Origin: Elizabethkingia sp. YR214
GTDB taxonomy: Bacteria > Bacteroidota > Bacteroidia > Flavobacteriales > Weeksellaceae
Assembly (NCBI RefSeq): GCF_003058195.1
Contig: NZ_QBUH01000004.1
Coordinates: 62,001-126,000 of the forward strand
Direction of reading: 5' to 3'
DNA length: 64,000 nt
The notes under the pieces are model-generated. The model did no database searches. It was given only the letters and a program-made list of their open reading frames with translations, and was not told the DNA's origin. Position numbers and translations under genes: made by a program. Numbering within the stretch: position 1 is the stretch's first letter; each line of letters opens with the position of its first letter. Positions 58,605 through 64,000 of this stretch are shown here, piece by piece.

Positions 58605-59093
58605 CTAGTGGGGAAGCTTTTCCTGTAAGAATCCATAAACCCATGTTCCGGCAATGGCACTAAGAAGGGTAACAATAATGACTGTAGCTCCCATTCCGAT
58701 TTGTGCGAAGAAAGATCCGGGGCAAGCTCCTGTTAGTGCCCAGCCAAGGCCAAAGATCAAACCACCATAGATCTGTCCTTTGCTGAATTTCTTTGGGGCT
58801 ATGCTAATTGGACTTCCGTCGATTGTCTTTATATTGAATCTTTTAATAATTTGAACGGAAATAATGCCGGTTAATACTGCACTTCCAATTACTTTATACA
58901 TGAAAAAAGATTGCAGGCGGAACATTTCCTGTATGCGGAACCAACTGATTACCTCTGATTTTATAAATATAATACCGAATAATATACCCACAATCAGATA
59001 TCTGATATTGGTGGACCATTTATCTGCCGAAGAATTCTCCTTAACACATATCGGTTCAGTCAATTGTACTTTATTGTCTGTATTTTGTTTCAT
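58605..59093 (-). CDS. YeeE/YedE-type (DUF6691) membrane protein
   Basis: 162 aa with about four to five helices. GLIFGLGWALTGACPGSFFAQIG is the conserved motif with the Cys essential for thiosulfate in YeeE. It is half the size of E. coli YeeE; together with the neighbour at 59105 it would make one unit. The N-terminus (LTEPICVKENSSADKW) is soluble. Confidence 0.87.
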   Translation of the reverse strand: MKQNTDNKVQLTEPICVKENSSADKWSTNIRYLIVGILFGIIFIKSEVISWFRIQEMFRLQSFFMYKVIGSAVLTGIISVQIIKRFNIKTIDGSPISIAPKKFSKGQIYGGLIFGLGWALTGACPGSFFAQIGMGATVIIVTLLSAIAGTWVYGFLQEKLPH

Positions 59094-59104
59094 TGTATTT
59101 GTGT

Positions 59105-59668
59105 TTAAAGTGATAAGATGATAGGTAATATTAGATTAGCCATAATAAAACCGCCAATCATAAAACATATTGTGGCAATCAGTGAAGGCCATTGTAAATT
59201 AGATAATCCCATTATGGCATGTCCACTGGTACAACCTCCGGCATAGCGAGAGCCGAATCCAACTAAAAATCCACCCACAACTATCATCAGGAAACCTTTT
59301 AAAGTAAGAAGGGATGGCCAGTTCAGAATGTCTTCAGGAACCAGATTATTATAATTGGTGATACCATAGCCAGCAAGTTCGGCTTTTAGATCTGGACTGA
59401 CTTCGATAGGGTGAGGATTGGCCAAAAATACTGAGGCAATTACTCCGCCGAAGAAAATTCCCATAACAAAAACCCAATTCCAGATTTCTTTTTTCCAGTC
59501 ATATTTAAAAAACGGAATATTGGCCGGAATACAGGATGCACAAATATTACGTAATGTTCCGCTGATACCAAAAGACTTGTTTCCTAAAATAAGCAAGGCA
59601 GGAACAGTTAATCCAATTAATGGTCCTGCTATATACCATGGCCATGGTTGTTTAATAAGTTCTAACAT
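59105..59668 (-). CDS. YeeE/YedE family membrane protein
   Basis: 187 aa with about five helices. VGFGSRYAGGCTSGHAIMGLS holds the second conserved Cys motif of the family. Probably a heteromeric thiosulfate or polysulfide carrier with its 58605 neighbour 11 bp downstream. Confidence 0.88.
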   Translation of the reverse strand: MLELIKQPWPWYIAGPLIGLTVPALLILGNKSFGISGTLRNICASCIPANIPFFKYDWKKEIWNWVFVMGIFFGGVIASVFLANPHPIEVSPDLKAELAGYGITNYNNLVPEDILNWPSLLTLKGFLMIVVGGFLVGFGSRYAGGCTSGHAIMGLSNLQWPSLIATICFMIGGFIMANLILPIILSL

Positions 59669-59743
59669 TATTCTCTGTATTTTCGTTAATCAATTGAAAA
59701 TTAATATTATTATTTTTCATTAAATTTATTTGAAATAATCTTC

Positions 59744-61156
59744 CTACAGTCCGGAACAAGATATTTCGGTCATTATATTATCCTGATCCCCAAGCCAGTC
59801 TTTCATACCTCCTGCAAAATTTTTGATGTTTCTAAAGCCATTTTTGACCAAAACGGAATAAGCAATTGCAGAACGGTCACCCGACTGGCAGTGAATAATG
59901 ACCTGCTTGTCTTTGCTTATTTTATCCAGATTATCTGGTAATGTTCCCAAAAAAACATGATCTGCTCCGGCAATATGTCCGGCTTTGTATTCTGATTCGC
60001 TTCGTACATCTACAATCTGTATATCAGGCCGATGTATATATGTTTTCATTTCATCCAGAGAGACAATATCAACTGTTTGAAGCTCAATATCTAAATCATT
60101 GATGTTAGAAATATATCCATATATATTATCCAGTCCTACACGCATAAGCTTTCTGGTGAGGTCTTCTATTTGCTGATCATCACAAATCAGAATAAATTCT
60201 TCCTGATAGCTGAGTAACCATCCTGCCCATGTGGAAAAAGAGTTGTTTCCCTGAATGTTTAAACTACCGGGAATAAAACCCTGAGCAAAATCCATTTTAT
60301 TTCGGGCATCTATAATGCTTATACCTTTTTCATAAGTATTTTTAAACTCCTCTTTGTTTAGTTTAGGATGTTTGGGTACAGATATCAGTAACGGACGTTC
60401 TGTTTTGTTCAAATGTTTCATCATGGCAAAATACTTCGGTGGTTCCGGCTGAGCATCTAAAAGATTCTCAGCAAATTTTTTTTCGTTTTCTCCATACTGA
60501 AATGCCCAGTTTCGGATTTTTTCATAGCCCACAGTAGAGTTATATACCGCTCCAAGAGCTTTCCCGCAGGAAGATCCCGCACCATGGGCCGGCCATACCT
60601 GAACGTAGTCTGGTAATGCTGAGAATTTTTTCAGAGACTGAAACATCTGTTGTGCTCCGGCTTCTTTTGTGCCTATAAGTCCGGCAGCCTTTTCCAATAA
60701 ATCCGGACGGCCAATATCTCCCACGAATACGAAGTCTCCGGTAAATACCATCACAGGTTTCTCCGTAGCCGGATGATCTGTAAGCAAAAAGCTGATGCTT
60801 TCGGGGGTATGTCCTGGTGTATGCAATACTTCCAGAGAAAGATTTCCGACACGGATTACATCCCCTTCCTTCAGTCCTGTATGTGGAAACTGGTATTGCC
60901 AGTCTTCGCCGCCTTCATCCGAGAGGTACAGTTCTGCAGCTGTTACTTCTGCCAGTTCTCTGGAGCCTGAAAGAAAGTCTGCATGTATGTGGGTTTCTGT
61001 AATTTTTGTTATACGGAGATTGTTTTGTCCGGCAATATCCAGATAAATATCAATATCTCTCTGAGGGTCTATTACAATGGCTTCTCCTGTTGCCTGACAG
61101 CCGATGATATAGCTTCCCTGTGCTAAACTTTTGTCATAAACATGTTGAAAAAACAT
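59744..61156 (-). CDS. MBL-fold persulfide dioxygenase fused to two rhodanese domains
   Basis: 470 aa. The MBL part (1-250) is ETHE1-like: THIHADFLSGS, HTPGHTPESI, GDFVFVGDIGRPDLL and WPAHGAGSSCGKALG. Rhodanese 1 (about 265-365) has Cys in LICDDQQIEDL with an abnormal loop and is probably inactive; rhodanese 2 (about 370-465) has an intact loop HCQSGDRSA. Predicted to oxidise glutathione-type persulfide and move sulfane sulfur. Confidence 0.93.
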   Translation of the reverse strand: MFFQHVYDKSLAQGSYIIGCQATGEAIVIDPQRDIDIYLDIAGQNNLRITKITETHIHADFLSGSRELAEVTAAELYLSDEGGEDWQYQFPHTGLKEGDVIRVGNLSLEVLHTPGHTPESISFLLTDHPATEKPVMVFTGDFVFVGDIGRPDLLEKAAGLIGTKEAGAQQMFQSLKKFSALPDYVQVWPAHGAGSSCGKALGAVYNSTVGYEKIRNWAFQYGENEKKFAENLLDAQPEPPKYFAMMKHLNKTERPLLISVPKHPKLNKEEFKNTYEKGISIIDARNKMDFAQGFIPGSLNIQGNNSFSTWAGWLLSYQEEFILICDDQQIEDLTRKLMRVGLDNIYGYISNINDLDIELQTVDIVSLDEMKTYIHRPDIQIVDVRSESEYKAGHIAGADHVFLGTLPDNLDKISKDKQVIIHCQSGDRSAIAYSVLVKNGFRNIKNFAGGMKDWLGDQDNIMTEISCSGL

Positions 61157-61199
61157 AACTTTTATTTTAGATCGTTAATGATTTATTTTTTTAATACTA

Positions 61200-61248
61200 C
61201 AAATTTCGGAATAACAATTTCTCTGTACAGCTACTTTTGTCACATAAG
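61200..61248 (-). promoter_or_regulatory. Crp/Fnr-type operator and -7 element (MBL-rhodanese operon)
   Basis: Plus-strand GCTACTTTTGTCAC (61230-61243), inside a 25-bp block shared with 62092-62116. Its centre is 33 bp from the centre of the minus-strand -7-like GAAATTTG (61207-61200). Confidence 0.65.
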
Positions 61249-61254
61249 CAATAC

Positions 61255-62046
61255 TTAGTTCAGCAGGGCTTCTTTAATGATGATGTAAATACCCATTATC
61301 AGTATAAACCATCCAAAAGCGGGCTTTAGCTTTTTACCATCGATTTTAGTTGAAATGTAGCTGCCGACAATTATACCAATAATAGCAAGTCCTGTAATAC
61401 TCAGGATAAAATTCCAATGAATATTGATGTGTGGCAAAGAAAATAAGAAACCTACCAGCGAATTGATGGCTATAATTACCAGGGATGTTCCGATTGCCGT
61501 TTTCATGGAAAGCTTCATAAAGTTAACCAGAGCAGGAATAATTAAAAATCCGCCTCCGGCACCGATAAGACCGGTAAGTATACCGATAAGTACACCTTCG
61601 GTAATTACCAAAGGATAACTGAACTGTATTTTCTGTGATGAGATTATTTCTTTATTCTTTTTAATCATACCATATGAAGCAAAAATCATAAGTATGGCAA
61701 ATAACAGCAATAAGAAAATACTTTTTGTAATCATAAAATCTCCTATGTTAAGTATATTCTGCGGAATAACAGGAATAATATAGGTTCTTGTGAAAAAAAC
61801 AGAAATAACAGACGGAATACCGAAAACGAAAACGGTTTTAAGATCTACCAGACCTTTTCTGAAATAGGACACGGAACCTGTAAGACTGGTAGCGCCTACG
61901 ATAAAGAGAGAATATGCCGTTGCAGAAACAGCACCCAGATGAAAAAGGTATACCAGAACCGGAACGGTGAGAATGCTGCCGCCACCACCGATTAATCCCA
62001 ATGATATTCCTATAAGAACTGAAGCTAAATATCCTGCTGTATCCAT
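61255..62046 (-). CDS. TSUP (TauE/SafE) sulfite-type exporter
   Basis: 263 aa with eight helices. Motifs: ISLGLIGGGGSILTVPVLVYL and GILTGLIGAGGGFLIIPALV. The cluster with persulfide dioxygenase suggests export of the sulfite or thiosulfate product. Its promoter lies in the 3' end of the crp gene. Confidence 0.9.
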   Translation of the reverse strand: MDTAGYLASVLIGISLGLIGGGGSILTVPVLVYLFHLGAVSATAYSLFIVGATSLTGSVSYFRKGLVDLKTVFVFGIPSVISVFFTRTYIIPVIPQNILNIGDFMITKSIFLLLLFAILMIFASYGMIKKNKEIISSQKIQFSYPLVITEGVLIGILTGLIGAGGGFLIIPALVNFMKLSMKTAIGTSLVIIAINSLVGFLFSLPHINIHWNFILSITGLAIIGIIVGSYISTKIDGKKLKPAFGWFILIMGIYIIIKEALLN

Positions 62047-62067
62047 TTATTTTTAAGTTTGCTACTG

Positions 62068-62116
62068 CAAAATTGCATCAACTGGAAAACCTGTACAGCT
62101 ACTTTAGTCACATAAG
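62068..62116 (-). promoter_or_regulatory. Crp/Fnr-type operator and -7 element (TSUP gene)
   Basis: Plus-strand GCTACTTTAGTCAC (62098-62111) inside the shared block; the minus-strand -7-like CAATTTTG is at 62075-62068. Centres are 33 bp apart, identical to 61200-61248. The operator includes the stop codon of the crp gene. Confidence 0.65.
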
Positions 62117-62731
62117 GATAATTTTGTTTCTCCCGAGTTGAAGAACACCATTGTCTTCAAGTTGTTTTAAGAGTCGCGAAACAACAGATCTGGCTGTTCC
62201 CAATTCATTAGCCAGCTGTTCGTGGGTAATGTTTAGGGTGTCTTTACCGGTAAGTTCTTTCTTTTTGTATAGTAGCGATAGCAAGCGCTCATCAACTTTT
62301 TTAAAGGCTATTGAGTTGATAACATCCAGTAATTCTTCAAAACGCTTATGATACAAACGAAAGATATAATCCAGCCACTGTGGGTATTCTTTAATAAATA
62401 GAGATACTTTGTCCATAGGCAGGAAAAGGATTTCTGCATCTTCTTCGACTTCAGCTTTAACTTTGCTGGGTTCATTATGCAGACCGCCTAGAAAAGACAT
62501 AATACAACTTTCTCCGGTTTTGATGTAGTATAATAAAATCTCTCTGCCATCTTCCTCTGTACGGATTACTTTCAAGGTTCCTTTCATTACAATTGGGATA
62601 GCCTGAATACAGGAATTTTCATGAAGGATAATAGTTCCGGCATCGTAGTTTTTCTGCATGCCATATTCATACAGCTTTTCAACCAGACCGGGAGAAGACT
62701 TAAATGATATTATCTGTTCCAGAGATTCCAT
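62108..62731 (-). CDS. Crp/Fnr family transcriptional regulator, paralogue B
   Basis: 207 aa: barrel (DAGTIILHENSCIQAIPIVMKG; REILLYYIKTGESC) and winged HTH (ITHEQLANELGTARSVVSRLLKQ). Closely resembles the 46-kb paralogue over its length. Position at the head of the sulfur cluster and operators nearby make it the likely activator of these genes. It has a perfect -7 element (TATCTTTG, 62750-62757) but no operator in the -33 region, so no autoregulation of the same kind. Confidence 0.9.
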   Translation of the reverse strand: MESLEQIISFKSSPGLVEKLYEYGMQKNYDAGTIILHENSCIQAIPIVMKGTLKVIRTEEDGREILLYYIKTGESCIMSFLGGLHNEPSKVKAEVEEDAEILFLPMDKVSLFIKEYPQWLDYIFRLYHKRFEELLDVINSIAFKKVDERLLSLLYKKKELTGKDTLNITHEQLANELGTARSVVSRLLKQLEDNGVLQLGRNKIILM

Positions 62732-62749
62732 TATATTTTAATTCTTTTA

Positions 62750-62757
62750 CAAAGATA
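62750..62757 (-). promoter_or_regulatory. -7 element of the crp paralogue B gene
   Basis: Perfect TATCTTTG on the minus strand, about 20 bp from the start codon. Confidence 0.55.
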
Positions 62758-63221
62758 CTTAGTTTTTTTATGCTTTATCCATCGGCATCTACACAAAATA
62801 GTATCAGAAAAATTACAGAATAAACTGTTAATTGTCTTATATTCATTGTTTTCCTGATTTTATTTTCTATTTTTGCTGGCATAATATTCCTTCTGATAGA
62901 TTATTCCGAAATATTCGCAGAAGTCGTTTATTTTTACAAACACAAACAAATGAACTTTTTACCCAACAATCCTTTCCCGAAAGAGTAGGCTCTTCTTACT
63001 ATGGAGCCATCCGTGTAATTACGGAATAAAAACAGGCACTGCTTTCGCAGATGCTGTGTTTGCCATTGACTAACGATCAGATATCTGTATATGATAAATG
63101 CTGTTGAATTTTCCTGTCGTGCTGTTGGGTAGCATACCTGCTGTAATCATGCTCCATAAGTAATAATTCAAGATAAAAGTTCTATGAAATAAGCTTTAGA
63201 TATTGATAAAAACACAAACAA
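62758..63221. other. gap without a recognisable gene
   Basis: Contains ACAAACACAAACAAATGA at about 62937 opening a 12-codon frame, and almost the same sequence just before the start of the next gene (63208). Short hairpin GGCTC/GAGCC at 62989-63008. No peptide like the 65-aa companion of the first fimbrillin gene, no operator palindrome and no convincing promoter seen. Confidence 0.4.
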
Positions 63222-64000
63222 ATGAAAATGGAAAAACGAAAGACACAATTTATTCTGAAGCGTACAGGCTTTGGAATAACGATTAGTGCAAGCCTATTAT
63301 TGATCTTATTTGCAATATTCTCTTGTCGCAGCAGCGATGCAGATAACAAAGTAACTGCGGGTGGCACTGCAAATGTGAAGATCAATATAGAAGGGGAAGC
63401 TTTTGATGATATTGCAGACCTTGGCGGACAGGCTTCTTTGAGCAAGAATATCTCGCAAGCGGCACCTCTTGTGCAGAGAAAAGAAATTCCTTTTAACAAT
63501 GATTTTACGTTGGTAGCAGAACTGTCACCTGTGAAAACTTCGGTAAGCAATCAGGCTCAGGCTTCCTTAAGCGGTAATCTCATGGCAGCAACCGGACCAA
63601 CACCTTTGGGCGCAGGGATCAGATATAAAGTAGTGGTTTTCCGGTCTACAGGAGAATATGTAACAGAGCGGAATTATATTCGAGGTCAGGAAAATAGTAC
63701 AGCAGATCTTAATTTGGATGGAGGCAGCAGCTATACATTCATTGTTTACTCTGTAAAAAGTCAGACCAATTTACCAGATGTTACCTATACCAATACTTCT
63801 AATAAAACATTAGCAACAGCTAGTATTTCGGGATTGGCGAATACAGTAGATTTTATGTACTACCGAAAAGATACATCGGTATCCGGAGATCAGACTAATT
63901 ATCTGAATGTTGTATTGTTACATAAGCTAAGCCTTATTACAACGACAATAGATGCTTCGGCTACAGGTTATAATATTACCGCTGTTACAGCCAATATAGA
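63222..64000 (+). CDS. fimbrillin-like lipoprotein paralogue (3' end outside window)
   Basis: 259 codons visible, open to the right edge. Start at 63222 (MKMEKRK) or 63228. Lipobox IFSC (Cys35). It aligns with 43941-45578: KVVVFRSTGEYVTERNYIRG, LNLDGGSSYTFIVYS, MYYRKDTSVSGDQTNYLNVVL (one residue trimmed) and TIDASATGYNIT have direct counterparts there. A C-terminal FISUMP domain is expected but not visible. Confidence 0.82.
   Translation, partial: MKMEKRKTQFILKRTGFGITISASLLLILFAIFSCRSSDADNKVTAGGTANVKINIEGEAFDDIADLGGQASLSKNISQAAPLVQRKEIPFNNDFTLVAELSPVKTSVSNQAQASLSGNLMAATGPTPLGAGIRYKVVVFRSTGEYVTERNYIRGQENSTADLNLDGGSSYTFIVYSVKSQTNLPDVTYTNTSNKTLATASISGLANTVDFMYYRKDTSVSGDQTNYLNVVLLHKLSLITTTIDASATGYNITAVTANI

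Noticed and set aside
62937-62985. 12-codon ORF after ACAAACACAAACAA as a companion peptide gene
   Set aside because: The peptide (MNFLPNNPFPKE) shows no similarity to the 65-aa companion and the frame is too short to judge; only the shared A/C-rich leader is notable.

Overview
The window looks like chromosome of a flavobacterium in the order Flavobacteriales, most likely Elizabethkingia or a close Chryseobacterium relative. The evidence is low-GC DNA, almost no Shine-Dalgarno sequences, many promoters with the Bacteroidetes -7 element TAnnTTTG, a SusC/SusD pair, fimbrillin-like lipoproteins, TPR-HTH regulators, and a PER/VEB/CME-like class A beta-lactamase of the kind carried on Elizabethkingia chromosomes. 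I saw no rRNA, tRNA, CRISPR array, transposase or phage gene. Genus, paralogy and regulatory statements come from reading the sequence; no database was searched.

Layout. 0-2 kb: end of a thiamin cluster (thiH, thiF). 2.1-7.8 kb (minus): a metal-type RND efflux operon (adaptor, pump, TolC-like channel). 8.4-11.8 kb (minus): mgtC-like gene and mgtA. These two operons share the same promoter plan: four TTCTAA boxes exactly 11 bp apart, 23 bp upstream of a TAnnTTTG element. 12-27.3 kb: a nearly all-plus run of small genes for acetyltransferases, methyltransferases, a deaminase, a beta-lactamase-fold hydrolase, an AraC regulator, a thioredoxin and an exporter with a possible leader-peptide attenuator; one acetyltransferase is broken by a TGA. 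27.4-29.5 kb (minus): a two-component system. 30.6-37.8 kb: a fucose-directed polysaccharide utilisation locus (GH29, SusC, SusD). 38-43.2 kb: SDR oxidoreductase, HxlR regulator, small secreted proteins, a possible 60-nt sRNA, and a two-domain DUF4822 lipoprotein. 43.3-49 kb: a surface-protein locus (fimbrillin/FISUMP lipoprotein, 65-aa companion, Crp/Fnr regulator, tiny membrane ORFs, TPR-HTH regulator). 49.1-52.8 kb: class A beta-lactamase, a carbonic-anhydrase homologue lacking a zinc cysteine, and a secreted MBL-fold hydrolase. 53-54.6 kb: an arsR operon whose efflux pump survives only as a 5' stub. 54.7-58.4 kb: OsmC, a GntR-TSUP-DUF1634 operon, an alpha/beta hydrolase. 58.6-62.7 kb (minus): a sulfur-trafficking cluster (two YeeE/YedE proteins, MBL-rhodanese fusion, TSUP exporter, Crp/Fnr regulator). 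The right edge cuts a second fimbrillin paralogue.

The most notable result is regulatory. Five promoters carry a Crp/Fnr-like operator centred exactly 33 bp upstream of the centre of the -7 element. Three have the palindrome GTAACA-WW-TGTTAC (DUF4822 lipoprotein, the 46-kb crp gene itself, and the beta-lactamase). Two have a diverged version, GCTACTTTWGTCAC (MBL-rhodanese operon and TSUP exporter, next to the second crp paralogue). This suggests two duplicated activators with split operators, one of which may control an intrinsic beta-lactamase.
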